Shown: positions 17,470-26,466 of the stretch, piece by piece | Layout: every line of letters begins with the position of its first letter | How positions within the stretch are numbered: position 1 is the stretch's first letter | Origin: an uncultured beta proteobacterium | GTDB lineage: Bacteria > Pseudomonadota > Gammaproteobacteria > Burkholderiales > SG8-39 | NCBI GenBank assembly: GCA_903928055.1 | Contig: CAIYPG010000136.1 | Coordinates: forward strand, 1-45,327 | Reading direction: 5' to 3' | DNA: 45,327 nucleotides | Notes under the pieces: model-generated | What the model was told of the DNA's origin: nothing | Seen by the model: only the letters and a program-made list of their open reading frames with translations | Databases searched by the model: none | Translations under genes and position numbers: made by a program

Positions 17470-17616
17470 CTAAAACCGACCCGAGCCGAAAAGGCCGACC
17501 AGGCCGATGATGATCAGGTAAAGCGCGACGATGTAATTCAACAGGCGTGGCACGATGAGGATCAGCACGCCGGAGATCAGTGCGACGACGGGGCCGACAG
17601 CGAGGGAGAGTTGCAT
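17470..17616 (-). CDS. DUF3096 small membrane protein
   Basis: This 48-residue protein is almost entirely two hydrophobic helices (LAVGPVVALISGVLILIVP and YIVALYLIIIGLVGLFG) with a short RLLN turn, as in DUF3096. The start ATG at 17616 follows AAAGGA. It would sit in the inner membrane; its role is unknown. It is probably transcribed alone or with the small gene upstream at 17786-18016. Confidence 0.85.
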   Translation of the reverse strand: MQLSLAVGPVVALISGVLILIVPRLLNYIVALYLIIIGLVGLFGSGRF

Positions 17617-17785
17617 GATTGTCCTTTCAGATGCCGGCGCAATGCCGGCCGGATGGCGCAATTTGTGCAAATGCACGATGGCTTCTGCCAATCATCACGC
17701 GAATGCCATCGCGCGGTCTGTGCGGTTTCGCACGCAGCAACGCTCAATCAGTGGCTAGGCCACGAGCGCGGCATCGGGGCAGCGG

Positions 17786-18016
17786 TCATTTCGGCTTCAA
17801 CGGCCAGTCGTCCTCGTCCTCAAGGATGCTGATCACGCGGGTCCGCTTCGGGCCGGCGGCGAAGCGCTCCATCTTCACCAGCACCGGATACATCTCTTCC
17901 ATGCGGATGCGCGCTTCGCCGTGGGTGGAGAAAGTCATCACCGAGCCGTCAGGTCGCTTGACGTCGTGCCATACGTTGGGGTCGCTGTCGTCGTCCTGGA
18001 CTTGCATTTTGAACAT
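17786..18016 (-). CDS. Small hypothetical cytoplasmic protein
   Basis: This 76-residue acidic protein has no signal or membrane segment. It starts MFKMQVQDDDSDPNVWHDVKRPDG and ends with an acidic ISILEDEDDWPLKP tail. A GGAGAAAC ribosome site precedes the ATG. I do not recognise a family, but the frame, codon use and ribosome site support a real gene. It lies between the aldehyde dehydrogenase and the DUF3096 gene, all on the minus strand. Confidence 0.7.
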   Translation of the reverse strand: MFKMQVQDDDSDPNVWHDVKRPDGSVMTFSTHGEARIRMEEMYPVLVKMERFAAGPKRTRVISILEDEDDWPLKPK

Positions 18017-18139
18017 TGCCGTTTCTCCAATTGTTTCAGTTGGAGGTGTTGCACAGCGAATGGTTCACTCGCGGCGGAAATCCGCGCATCCCGGGGTTGT
18101 CAAATAACCTGGGTGAGTTGTCTGCTTTGAACTGCGGAT

Positions 18140-19582
18140 TCAGGTTCCGATATACGCAGTCTTTACCTGCGTATAAAACTCCTTTGCATGGCTTCCTTGT
18201 TCGCGAGGACCATAGGAAGATGCTTTGCGCCCCCCAAATGGGACATGATAGTCAACGCCGGCCGTGGGCAGATTCACCATGACCATGCCCGATTGCGAGT
18301 GACGTTTGAAATGTGCGGCATGCTTCAGTGAAGTTGTGGCGATGCCCGAGGACAGGCCAAAGGGCGTGTCGTTGGCTACCGCGAGGGCTTCTTCGTAATT
18401 TTTGACCCGGATGACGCTTGCGACGGGCCCGAATATCTCTTCCCTGTTGATGCGCATCTGCGCAGTGGTCTCGGCAAACAATGCTGGTGAGAGATAGTGG
18501 CCGTCGGTTTTTCGTTTCAGGATTTCGCCACCGGTCAGCAGCGTTGCTCCTTCCTGTTTTCCGATCGCGACATAGGATAAATCCCTCTCCAGTTGGCCGG
18601 CGCTGGCCACCGGGCCGATGTCGGTATCCTGGGCAAGGGCGTGGTCGACCCTCAAAGACCTTGTACGTTCCGCGAGCGCCTCAAGGAAGCGTTGATAAAT
18701 GCCCTCGGTGACGATGAGGCGGCTGGCAGCAGTGCAACGCTGGCCAGTGGAAAAAAAGGCGCTCTGCACACATATTTCCACTGCTGTTTTCAGATCGGCG
18801 TCGTCGAGGATGACCTGGGGATTCTTACCGCCCATCTCCAGTTGCACTTTGGCCATGCGCGCCAGGCACGATGCGGCGACCTTCCTGCCGGTGGCTGCTG
18901 ACCCGGTAAAACTCACCGCATCCACGCGCGCATCGCCGACAAGCAATTCTCCGACTGAATGGCCATCGCCCATCACGAGATTGAGCGTCCCGCTGGGCAC
19001 GCCAGAACGGGAAATGATTTCGGATAGCGCCCATCCGCAGCCGGGCACAAGTTCAGACGGTTTGAATACCACGCAGTTTCCGTGCGCCAGCGCTGCTGCA
19101 ATTTTCCAGGCCGGAATGGCGATGGGGAAGTTCCAGGGTGTGATGATGCCGACGACGCCGACCGGTTCCCGGGTCACCTCCACGTTCACTCCCGGGCGCA
19201 CTGACTGAATCAGTTCGCCTCCGCTCCTGAGTGATTCACCGGCAAAGTACTTGAAGATGTAGGCGGCACGGGCCACTTCCCCGATTGCCTCGGGCAGCGT
19301 CTTGCCTTCCTCGCGGGCGAGCAGAGTCCCCAGCTCGTCCTTGCGTGCGAAGAGTTCAGTGGCGACGCGGTCAAGCGCATCAAAACGCTGCTGTGGCGTG
19401 ACGGCCGACCATTCGCGGAAGGCTGCCTGCGCTGCGTCCATGGCGGCCTGCACCTGGGAGCTGTCCGCGCTGGCGTACACGCCGACAATGTCGGAGACAT
19501 CCGATGGATTGATGTTGATGCTGGATTGGCCGCTTTCGTGCCATTCGCCCGCAATGAGGTTTCCGTGAACGGTGTTGGTCAT
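18140..19582 (-). CDS. Aldehyde dehydrogenase, probable 2-oxoglutarate semialdehyde dehydrogenase
   Basis: This 480-residue NAD(P)-dependent aldehyde dehydrogenase has Asn151 in TPWNFP, Lys174 in FKPSE, catalytic Glu249 in LEMGG and nucleophile Cys283 in TGQRCTA. It is divergent from kdgD, whose product is 2,5-dioxovalerate (2-oxoglutarate semialdehyde). The natural role is therefore oxidation of that aldehyde to 2-oxoglutarate, the last step of oxidative aldarate degradation. Succinate semialdehyde dehydrogenase activity is an alternative, because the families are close. I chose the ATG at 19582 (GGAAAG upstream) over a start 14 codons earlier. Confidence 0.88.
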   Translation of the reverse strand: MTNTVHGNLIAGEWHESGQSSININPSDVSDIVGVYASADSSQVQAAMDAAQAAFREWSAVTPQQRFDALDRVATELFARKDELGTLLAREEGKTLPEAIGEVARAAYIFKYFAGESLRSGGELIQSVRPGVNVEVTREPVGVVGIITPWNFPIAIPAWKIAAALAHGNCVVFKPSELVPGCGWALSEIISRSGVPSGTLNLVMGDGHSVGELLVGDARVDAVSFTGSAATGRKVAASCLARMAKVQLEMGGKNPQVILDDADLKTAVEICVQSAFFSTGQRCTAASRLIVTEGIYQRFLEALAERTRSLRVDHALAQDTDIGPVASAGQLERDLSYVAIGKQEGATLLTGGEILKRKTDGHYLSPALFAETTAQMRINREEIFGPVASVIRVKNYEEALAVANDTPFGLSSGIATTSLKHAAHFKRHSQSGMVMVNLPTAGVDYHVPFGGRKASSYGPREQGSHAKEFYTQVKTAYIGT

Positions 19583-19600
19583 GAGGCTTTCCGAACCTTG

Positions 19601-19610
19601 GTTATATGAT
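19601..19610 (-). promoter_or_regulatory. Candidate operator half, ALDH side
   Basis: GTTATATGAT lies 19 nt upstream of the aldehyde dehydrogenase start. Its exact reverse complement ATCATATAAC occurs at 19720-19729 near the kdgD promoter. The inverted pair in a divergent control region fits binding of the cluster's FadR-type regulator, but this is not shown. Confidence 0.4.
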
Positions 19611-19698
19611 GAATTGGGTGGCAAGGAGCAACTGCAATATTTTATTAACTATTTGTTTTAAAAATAGAAAAGTAAAAATGCGTTCCAAATTAGACTCT

Positions 19699-19729
19699 TT
19701 GAATGTATAGAGATAAGATATCATATAAC
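19699..19729 (+). promoter_or_regulatory. Candidate kdgD promoter overlapping an operator copy
   Basis: TTGAAT at 19699-19704 could serve as a -35 box, with CATATA (19722-19727) as a -10 box after 17 nt. The second copy of the 10-mer, ATCATATAAC at 19720-19729, overlaps that -10, as a repressor site would. A near-palindrome ATAAGATATCATAT covers the same place. The surrounding 294-nt gap is AT-rich. Confidence 0.35.
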
Positions 19730-19876
19730 TATGCGTGCGAGATTTATGCATCGACTCGGGTCATTCTCGATTATCAGGTAGGTGGGTATCAGGCAGGGCG
19801 GAAGTCTTGAAACCTTATTTCGTGAACTGGCCCCGCGCTGCTCGAACTCACAATCGAAAAAAGCGAAACCATAAAC

Positions 19877-20791
19877 ATGATGTCACCGCAAAACCTGAAG
19901 GCCGTGATCAGTTCGGGCCTGCTGTCTTTCCCTCTGACGGATTTTGATTCCCAGCTTGAATTCGACGCCCATGCCTATGCGGCGCGCCTCGAATGGTTGA
20001 TGCCTTATGGCGCAACGGCTCTTTTCGTCGCCGGCGGAACCGGGGAATTCTTCTCGCTCGCGATGGATGAGTATCCCGCCATCATCAATGCCGCAGTGCA
20101 GACCTGCCATGGAAAAGTCCCTGTTATCGCCGGCGCTGGCGGGCCAACGCGCTTTGCAATTTCCTGTGCAAGGGAAGCCGAGCGTCTTGGCGCTGACGGC
20201 ATCCTTTTGCTGCCGCATTATCTGACCGAAGCCAGCCAGGAAGGCCTCGCCGCGCACGTGGAAGCGGTTTGCAACAGCGTCAAATGCGGCGTGATCGTCT
20301 ACAACCGCGGAGTGTGCATCCTCAAACCGGCGACGCTTGAAAAGCTCGCCGGGCGTTGCAGCAACCTGATTGGCTTCAAGGATGGTGGCGGCGACATAGA
20401 AGCCATGGTGGCCGTCAGTCAGCGCATAGGTGACCGACTGGCGTATCTCGGCGGCTTGCCGACTGCGGAAGTCTATGCGGCGGCATACAAGGCAATGGGT
20501 GTGCCGGTATATTCATCGGCGGTCTTCAACTTCATTCCCGGGACAGCCATGCAGTTCTATCAGGCGGTGCTGGATGACGACCACGTTACCCGCCAGCGAC
20601 TTCTGCGTGATTTTTTCATGCCCTATCTCGATATCCGCAATCGGAGTCCGGGGTACGCAGTCAGCATTGTCAAAGCCGGGGCACGCCTGGTTGGTCGTGA
20701 TGCCGGGCTGGTGCGCCCGCCCCTTACCGACTTGAAGCCCGAGGAACTGGCGTTGCTTGAGCCATTGATCCGTGCGCTGGGGCCTCAATAA
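19877..20791 (+). CDS. kdgD: 5-dehydro-4-deoxyglucarate dehydratase
   Basis: This 304-residue member of the DHDPS/NAL aldolase superfamily should convert 5-dehydro-4-deoxy-D-glucarate to 2-oxoglutarate semialdehyde, water and CO2. The GTGE loop lies at 54-57, the catalytic Tyr142 in VYNRG and the Schiff-base Lys168 in GFKDGGGD. The hallmark [10 protein letters not shown] start is typical of KdgD. It is the first gene of a plus-strand run with the enolase-superfamily enzyme, the Bug protein and the regulator, and is divergent from the aldehyde dehydrogenase that would use its product. No clear ribosome site precedes the paired ATGs at 19877/19880. A 2-keto-3-deoxy-arabonate dehydratase role is a less likely alternative. 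Confidence 0.9.
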   Translation: MMSPQNLKAVISSGLLSFPLTDFDSQLEFDAHAYAARLEWLMPYGATALFVAGGTGEFFSLAMDEYPAIINAAVQTCHGKVPVIAGAGGPTRFAISCAREAERLGADGILLLPHYLTEASQEGLAAHVEAVCNSVKCGVIVYNRGVCILKPATLEKLAGRCSNLIGFKDGGGDIEAMVAVSQRIGDRLAYLGGLPTAEVYAAAYKAMGVPVYSSAVFNFIPGTAMQFYQAVLDDDHVTRQRLLRDFFMPYLDIRNRSPGYAVSIVKAGARLVGRDAGLVRPPLTDLKPEELALLEPLIRALGPQ

Positions 20792-20839
20792 ATTCGCCAA
20801 AGAATGTCATGCCGCGTTGGTCTTGTTAAGGATGGCCAG

Positions 20840-21940
20840 ATGAAGATAACTGAAGTCAAGGTCCAGAGCTTCCGCCACCCCTCTCCCGATGAATGGGGGC
20901 GAAGCTTCGGCCGGACGCTGGACATTTGCGTCGTTACGGTGTCAACCGACGACGGCATACAAGGCCACGCCATGGGGCGGGCCCAGGGCGGGGCTTCGGG
21001 AAGCATCCTGGGACAGGAAATTCTGTCCGTCGCCGGGCCGGCGATTATTGGCGAAGATCCACTGGATCGGGAAAGGATCTGGCAGAAGCTCTGGAACATG
21101 GTGCGACGGACCCGGCTGACCGTCTTTGCACAGAGTTGTATTGACGTCGCGCTGTGGGACATTGCGGGCAAGGCCTTGAACCTGCCCGTCTACAAGCTCA
21201 TCGGAGGCTGCCGCGACAAGGTTCCGGCCTATGCCAGTTCAGCGGCCCACGACCGAATCGAGACGTTCACAGAAGAAGCGCTGATCTGCAAAGCCCGGGG
21301 TTTCCGTGGCTACAAGCTGCATACGCATGGCAATCCGGAGCAGGACATCAAGGTATGCCGCGCACTTCGAAAAGCAGTGGGAGACGGCTATCCGCTCATG
21401 ATTGACGTATCGGGCGCCTATGACCGGCGCGGAGCAATGTGGGCCGGGCGGCGGCTGGAGGAGCTCGATTTCTACTGGTATGAGGAGCCGCTGCCTGATT
21501 TCGACATTGAAGGCTACGCAGAGTTGTGCAGGGCTTTGGACATACCGATTGTGGCCGGCGAGGTGGTGCCGGGGAACGTGTATTTGACGGCAGAGTTCCA
21601 GGCGCGAAAGGCAACGGACATTCTTCGCGCCGACGTCTACTGGAAAGGAGGCATCACCGGGGTCATGAAGATCGCGCACCTGGCTGAAGCCTTCGGCATG
21701 AAACTGGAGATCCATCATGCCGCGAGTTCCCTCATGAATTGGGCGAACCTGCATTGCCTGGGTGGATTTCAGAACGGCGATTTTCTGGAGGTGCTGATTC
21801 CTGCCGAACCCCTTCAGTTCGGGCTGCAACAGTACATCCAGGTTGATGGAGAGGGGCTGGTCCATCTGCCCAAAGGGCCGGGCCTGGGTGTGGACATTGA
21901 CTGGAGCTACGTCAACAGCCACACGACCTTTCAGGGCTAG
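20840..21940 (+). CDS. Enolase-superfamily (mandelate racemase-like) sugar-acid dehydratase or cycloisomerase
   Basis: This 366-residue enzyme has the metal ligands Asp189 (MIDVSGAY), Glu215 (WYEEPLP) and Glu241 (VAGEVV), and a catalytic His at 292/293 (LEIHHAAS). Asp265 could be its partner. At the second-strand base position the usual Lys-x-Lys is Lys159-x-His161. Next to kdgD it should supply the keto-deoxy acid, either as a galactarate or glucarate dehydratase or as a galactarolactone cycloisomerase; the length fits the last or a GalrD-like enzyme better than the longer GlucD. AAGGATGG precedes the ATG at 20840, 48 nt after kdgD. Confidence 0.82.
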   Translation: MKITEVKVQSFRHPSPDEWGRSFGRTLDICVVTVSTDDGIQGHAMGRAQGGASGSILGQEILSVAGPAIIGEDPLDRERIWQKLWNMVRRTRLTVFAQSCIDVALWDIAGKALNLPVYKLIGGCRDKVPAYASSAAHDRIETFTEEALICKARGFRGYKLHTHGNPEQDIKVCRALRKAVGDGYPLMIDVSGAYDRRGAMWAGRRLEELDFYWYEEPLPDFDIEGYAELCRALDIPIVAGEVVPGNVYLTAEFQARKATDILRADVYWKGGITGVMKIAHLAEAFGMKLEIHHAASSLMNWANLHCLGGFQNGDFLEVLIPAEPLQFGLQQYIQVDGEGLVHLPKGPGLGVDIDWSYVNSHTTFQG

Positions 21941-22046
21941 GTTGCCAATGGCACTGTCTGCGGCAGATGAAACAAAAGATCAATTGAAAAATTCCAAAAG
22001 CTTGTTCCAAAAACAGAGGCCACATTTCTGCACACGGAGGTAATAG

Positions 22047-23036
22047 ATGAAGGATTTTCTGGCTGCAACGACGGTTGTACTTTCCAAGGCGTGTATCGGC
22101 CTGCTTTGCCTCATGGCCTGGATGCCGGCGTGGTCTCAGGGATTTCCGACCAAACCTGTGCGCATCGTCATACCCAACGCTGCCGGCGGGGGCAGTGATG
22201 TGGTGGCGCGCATCGTCAGCCCGAAGCTCACGGAACAACTCGGTCAACAGGTCCTCATCGACAATCGCGGAGGTGCGGCCGGTGCGATTGGCACTGAGTT
22301 CGTCATCAAGTCCCCGCCCGACGGTTACACCCTGTATCTCGGTACCCTGGGCAATTTTTCGGTGAACCCCAGCCTTTACGAAAAGCTGCCGTACGATATT
22401 TCACGCGACCTTGTCCCGGTGACAACGCTGGTCAACGTTCCCTACTTCCTGTTTGTCAACGCTGCGCTGCCAGTGAAGTCGGTGCCTGAATTGATTGCCT
22501 ATGCAAGAGCCCGGCCGGGGCAGGTCTTTTACTCTTCGGCGGGTAACGGCAGTGCGCAGCATCTTGCAGGAGAGCTTTTTCAGGCAATCACCGGCGTAAA
22601 GCTTGTGCATGTTCCCTACAAGGGGGGCGGACCGGCGATGACGGATCTCATTGGCGGGCAGGTTCAAATGACTTTCTCATCGGGTCTATCGGGGTTCCCC
22701 CAGGTCAAGGCCGGCAGGATAAGGGCGCTTGCGGCAACGGCCGCCAAGCGTTCAACCATCTATCCTGATGTTCCGTCGCTCGCTGAGTCCCTGCCTGGAT
22801 TCGAGTTCAGGAACTGGATTGCATTGGCTGCACCAACAGGTACGCCGCCTGTGATCATCAACAGGCTCAATAGCGACGTGGTCAGGGCAGTGACCCTGCC
22901 GGAGGTTCGTAGTAGCCTTGCAGTACAGGGTGCGGAACCGATCGCGGACACCGCTGAAGAGTCCGCCAATTTCATCAAAGCCGAAACAGCGAAATGGTCA
23001 AAGATCGTCAAGGACACGGGTATGAAGCCCGATTAG
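22047..23036 (+). CDS. Bug/TctC-type tripartite tricarboxylate transporter binding protein
   Basis: This 329-residue periplasmic binding protein has a signal peptide (cleavage near AWSQG, about residue 31). Family hallmarks are FPTKPVRIVIPNAAGGGSDVVARI, QQVLIDNRGGAAGAIGTEFV, PPDGYTLYLGT, VHVPYKGGGPAMTDLIGGQV and PDVPSLAE. Bug proteins bind carboxylates; its place in the aldarate cluster suggests a sugar diacid. The TctA and TctB membrane partners are not encoded nearby. A strong ribosome site (GGAGGTAAT) precedes the ATG. Confidence 0.93.
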   Translation: MKDFLAATTVVLSKACIGLLCLMAWMPAWSQGFPTKPVRIVIPNAAGGGSDVVARIVSPKLTEQLGQQVLIDNRGGAAGAIGTEFVIKSPPDGYTLYLGTLGNFSVNPSLYEKLPYDISRDLVPVTTLVNVPYFLFVNAALPVKSVPELIAYARARPGQVFYSSAGNGSAQHLAGELFQAITGVKLVHVPYKGGGPAMTDLIGGQVQMTFSSGLSGFPQVKAGRIRALAATAAKRSTIYPDVPSLAESLPGFEFRNWIALAAPTGTPPVIINRLNSDVVRAVTLPEVRSSLAVQGAEPIADTAEESANFIKAETAKWSKIVKDTGMKPD

Positions 23037-23064
23037 CAAGGATGCCGAGATTGGAGCAGGCACG

Positions 23065-23838
23065 GTGACTTCTGCTCACGATCCGCAGGCTGCAGACCTT
23101 GCCGGCACACAGCCCCACTCCCGCAAGCGCTCCCGCAATCTGGCGTATTCCCTTGTAGAGGACATCAAGAGGCAGATTGAGTCCGGGTCCTTGCATCCGG
23201 GAGACAAGCTTCCCACGGAGTCCGAGGCGATACAGCGTTACGGCGTGAGTCGAACGGTGGTGCGGGAGGCGATGTCACGGTTGGAAGCGGCGGGCCTTGT
23301 GGAAACCCGTCATGGCATCGGCACGTTTGTGCTGCAGGCTCCCCCCAAGGAGGCTTTTCGGATCGGCCCGGCTGACGTTGCCACGCTGGTGGATGTGCTG
23401 GCTGTTCTGGAACTGCGAATCAGCCTCGAGTCAGAGGCAGCGGGGCTGGCGGCCAGCCGTCGCAGCGACGATCAATTGGCGGACATGCGCAGGGCGCTGG
23501 ACAGCTTTCAGGAAAACATTGCCGCGGCCGGAGATACAGTGAATCCCGATTTTCGCTTTCATACCCACATCGCCAGGGCCACCGGCAACCGCTATTTTGT
23601 CGACATCATGGAGTATCTCGGGGGCACGCTTATTCCACGTACCCGCATCGGCACGTCCGGGTTTCCCCAGGAAAAGCTCCTGGCATACCTGCATCGCATC
23701 AATCGTGAACATCAGGATATCTATGATGCCATCGCCCGCAGCGATCCGGAGGCTGCCCGAGCGGCGATGCGCGTGCACCTGACCAACAGCAGGGAGCGCC
23801 TGAGGAAGGCGCAGGAGTCGATCGGAACACCGGGGTAG
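23065..23838 (+). CDS. FadR/GntR-family transcriptional regulator
   Basis: This 257-residue regulator has an N-terminal winged helix (SLVEDIKRQIESGSLHPGDKLP, YGVSRTVVREAMSRLEAAGLVETRHGIGTFV) and an all-helical FCD ligand domain. The FCD domain carries candidate metal-binding His residues (FRFHTHIARATGN and EHQDIYDAI). It starts at GTG 23065, with GGAGCAGG upstream, 28 nt after the Bug gene. It most likely represses this cluster and responds to a pathway acid; the inverted 10-mers at 19601 and 19720 are its best candidate sites. Confidence 0.92.
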   Translation: MTSAHDPQAADLAGTQPHSRKRSRNLAYSLVEDIKRQIESGSLHPGDKLPTESEAIQRYGVSRTVVREAMSRLEAAGLVETRHGIGTFVLQAPPKEAFRIGPADVATLVDVLAVLELRISLESEAAGLAASRRSDDQLADMRRALDSFQENIAAAGDTVNPDFRFHTHIARATGNRYFVDIMEYLGGTLIPRTRIGTSGFPQEKLLAYLHRINREHQDIYDAIARSDPEAARAAMRVHLTNSRERLRKAQESIGTPG

Positions 23839-23925
23839 TCGCTGCAAGGGGTCGCGCAAGAGCACTTTGCTGTGGTCATCTGCGGTGGTCATCTGCTGTG
23901 ACCATCGATTGCCGTGATTGGCAGC

Positions 23926-25116
23926 TCAGGCGAGCTTGACTCCCTGGAGCGTCATGTCGGCGACCGTTCGCGCCTTTGCGCGCGCCTCGTCAATGGTTCC
24001 GCCCAGTGCCAGCCCCACGCCCATGCGGCGATGGCCGCGCACTTCGGGTTTGCCGAACAGCCTGAGCGCGGTGTCCGGTGCGGCGAGGGCGCGTTCCACA
24101 TTCTCGAAGCGGACATTGTCCGAATCGCCATCGACCAGGATGGCGCAAGACGCGGCAGGGCCGTGCTGGCGGATGGTGGGGATCGGCAGGCCGAGGATGG
24201 CGCGGGCGTGCAGCGCAAATTCGGAGAGGTCCTGCGAGATCAGCGTGACGAGGCCGGTGTCATGCGGGCGCGGCGACACTTCGCTGAACCAGACCTGCCA
24301 GCCCTTCACGAACAGCTCGACGCCGAAGATGCCGGTGCCGCCGAGGTTTGCCGTGACGGCCGTTGCAATGCGCTCTGCCTCCAGCAGCGCAGCCGTGCTC
24401 ATCGGCTGCGGCTGCCAGGATTCGCGGTAATCGCCATCGATCTGCAGGTGGCCTATCGGTTCGCAGAAGCTGGTGGCATTGCCGTGGCGTACCGTTAGCA
24501 GCGTGATCTCGTAATCGAAGTCGATGAAGCCTTCGACGATCACCCGTCCCGCGCCGGCGCGCCCGCCTTCCTGGGCGTAGGCCCAGGCGCGCGCGATGTC
24601 GGCTTCGACCTTCACCACGCTCTGGCCCTTGCCCGAGGAACTCATCACCGGCTTCACCACGCAGGGCATGCCGAGCGCGGCGACGGCGGCGCGGTATTCG
24701 GCCTCGGTACCGGCAAAGCGATAGGGCGAAGTCTCCAGGCCCAGTTCCTCGGCCGCAAGGCGCCGTATGCCTTCGCGGTCCATGGTGAGGCGCGCCGCAC
24801 GGGCCGTGGGGATCACGGTGTATCCCCCGGCCTCCAGTTCCAGCAGCGTGGCGGTGGCGATGGCCTCGATCTCGGGCACGATGAACTGCGGTTTCTCAAC
24901 TTCGACCACGCGGCGCAGTGCGGCGCCGTCCAGCATGCTGATGACGTGCGAACGGTGCGCCACCTGCATGGCCGGCGCATTGGCGTAGCGGTCCACGGCA
25001 ATCACCTCGCAGCCGAAGCGCTGCAGTTCGATCGCGACTTCCTTGCCGAGCTCGCCCGAGCCGAGCAGCATCACGCGCGTGGCGGACGGAGAATGGGGGG
25101 TGCCGAGGGTGGTCAT
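23926..25116 (-). CDS. purT: Formate-dependent phosphoribosylglycinamide formyltransferase 2
   Basis: This 396-residue ATP-grasp enzyme makes formyl-GAR from GAR, formate and ATP in purine synthesis. The N-terminal [20 protein letters not shown], the central [16 protein letters not shown] loop and [17 protein letters not shown] identify it. So do [26 protein letters not shown] and the ending [12 protein letters not shown]. Length and motifs match PurT throughout. It is cytoplasmic and convergent with the aldarate regulator gene; it looks like ordinary housekeeping. Confidence 0.96.
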   Translation of the reverse strand: MTTLGTPHSPSATRVMLLGSGELGKEVAIELQRFGCEVIAVDRYANAPAMQVAHRSHVISMLDGAALRRVVEVEKPQFIVPEIEAIATATLLELEAGGYTVIPTARAARLTMDREGIRRLAAEELGLETSPYRFAGTEAEYRAAVAALGMPCVVKPVMSSSGKGQSVVKVEADIARAWAYAQEGGRAGAGRVIVEGFIDFDYEITLLTVRHGNATSFCEPIGHLQIDGDYRESWQPQPMSTAALLEAERIATAVTANLGGTGIFGVELFVKGWQVWFSEVSPRPHDTGLVTLISQDLSEFALHARAILGLPIPTIRQHGPAASCAILVDGDSDNVRFENVERALAAPDTALRLFGKPEVRGHRRMGVGLALGGTIDEARAKARTVADMTLQGVKLA

Positions 25117-25211
25117 TGGGCGGTTATTATCAGTATTGAGTTTTCAGTGTTTATTCAAGCAATATTTGAAATGATTTATGATCAAATCATTTTCGTAATT
25201 CTATCCGCGGG

Positions 25212-26237
25212 TCACTTCGGCAGCGCGTCGGTAAGGTGGTAGAAGCGCGCCGCGGTGTTGCGGAACAGGTCGGCGCGTTCGGAGTCGCTGTAGCGCGCGG
25301 TCATTTTCTTGAAGCTGTTCCACAGTGGCACATAGGCGCAGTGCTCCTTGTCCACCGGGAAGTTGCTCTCGAACATGCAGCGTGCCGGCGAGAATTTCTC
25401 GATGGCGAAATCGAAGAAATGTCCGGCTGCCTTGACGAGGTCGTCCGAGGAGGGCGGCAGCGCGCGGCTGTCCCAGGCAAAGCCGAACATGGGCATCACC
25501 GAGCCGCCCAGCTTCATGTGCACATTGGGGCAGCGCGCCAGTTCCGTGATGGACTGCTTCCATTCGGCAAACACCGTGTCGCGGCGGGCGTTGTAGGCGC
25601 CCTTGCCGAGTGGCCCGCCGAGATGGTCGATGACGATGGGAATGTCGGGGAAGCTGCGTGCCAGGTCGGCCAATGCCGGCAACTGCGGATGGAACATCCA
25701 GCCATCGAAGGACAGGCCGTACTTCGCCAGCCGTGCATAGCCGTGGCGGAAGGCCGGGTCGAGCAGCAGGTCCTTCTGGTAGACCACGCTGGTCTTGAGG
25801 ATCTCGGCATCATCGGTCCAGGGGCAGCCCTGGCGGATGCCGCGAAAGCGCTTCGGCGCAGCGGCCAGGTGGGCTTCGAGCACTTCATCGACACGATCGC
25901 CGGTGAAGTTGCAGTACCCGACGATGCCCGCCATGAGGGCCGGTCCCTTGGGGTTGTCCCTGGCGAACTGCTCCGCGATGGTATTCACCCATTCGGTTTC
26001 GCCGATCGGCTTCAGGTGTTCCGGGCCGGACTGGCGGTACATGGTGGAGCACTGGATGAACACCGAGGCGAGCACGTTGTGCCCGGCGGTGAGGTCGCGG
26101 GCCAGCGCATCGACCAGATAGGTGTAACCGCGCAGCGGATGCTGCGGCCACAGGTGGTGATGGGGATCGATGACGGGGTACGCGGGATCGATCGGCGCTT
26201 CCTGAACCTGGTCCAGCCATGCCTGATTGAGTGCCAT
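25212..26237 (-). CDS. Amidohydrolase family (amidohydro_2) metal-dependent hydrolase
   Basis: This 341-residue TIM-barrel hydrolase has the metal-binding IDPHHHLWP at residues 23-31. It also carries GIRQGCPW, IPIVIDHLGGPLG with a conserved His, and RCMFESNFPVDK with the catalytic-site region near the end. It resembles the 2-pyrone-4,6-dicarboxylate lactonase/L-fucono-lactonase group, which opens lactones. A sugar-acid lactone substrate would fit the aldarate genes nearby but is not required. The ATG at 26237 has an AGAGGAGG ribosome site; the longer upstream frame crosses a repeat and is rejected. Confidence 0.87.
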   Translation of the reverse strand: MALNQAWLDQVQEAPIDPAYPVIDPHHHLWPQHPLRGYTYLVDALARDLTAGHNVLASVFIQCSTMYRQSGPEHLKPIGETEWVNTIAEQFARDNPKGPALMAGIVGYCNFTGDRVDEVLEAHLAAAPKRFRGIRQGCPWTDDAEILKTSVVYQKDLLLDPAFRHGYARLAKYGLSFDGWMFHPQLPALADLARSFPDIPIVIDHLGGPLGKGAYNARRDTVFAEWKQSITELARCPNVHMKLGGSVMPMFGFAWDSRALPPSSDDLVKAAGHFFDFAIEKFSPARCMFESNFPVDKEHCAYVPLWNSFKKMTARYSDSERADLFRNTAARFYHLTDALPK

Positions 26238-26369
26238 GCCTGCCTCCTCTGTATTCAGTCGATCGGGACAGCCCGTTGTCCGCGCGTGATCTGGGGCTTT
26301 TTTCCCGGGGTGTCGCAACTGACTGCAAGTTATCTCAAATATAACCTTGGTATTTTTGATTCGATTCTT

Positions 26370-26451
26370 TCCCTCATCCCCGGCCCTTCTCCCCGAGGGA
26401 GAAGGGAGAAAAGTCCCTCTCCCTCGGGAAGAGGGGTTGGGGTGAGGGAGA
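26370..26451. repeat. CTCCCTC-type intergenic inverted repeat
   Basis: This is a C/G-rich palindromic unit with two stems: TTCTCCC-type arms around CCGAGGGAGAAGGGAGAA, and CCCTCTCCCTCGGGAAGAGGG. It lies between glnS and the amidohydrolase gene. On the minus strand the CCCTC/GAGGG hairpin is followed by ACTTTTC, so it may also end glnS transcription. It is related in style to the repeat at 229-427. Confidence 0.65.
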
Positions 26452-26466
26452 ATTTCCGGGTGTGTT

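Noticed and set aside
23873..23896. 11-bp direct repeat TGGTCATCTGC between the FadR-type gene and purT
   Set aside because: It is short, lies between convergent genes and shows no further copies.
25171..25190. ATGATTT-ATGATC-AAATCAT hairpin before purT
   Set aside because: The stem is AT-rich and weak with no T-run placed for the minus-strand amidohydrolase or purT transcripts.
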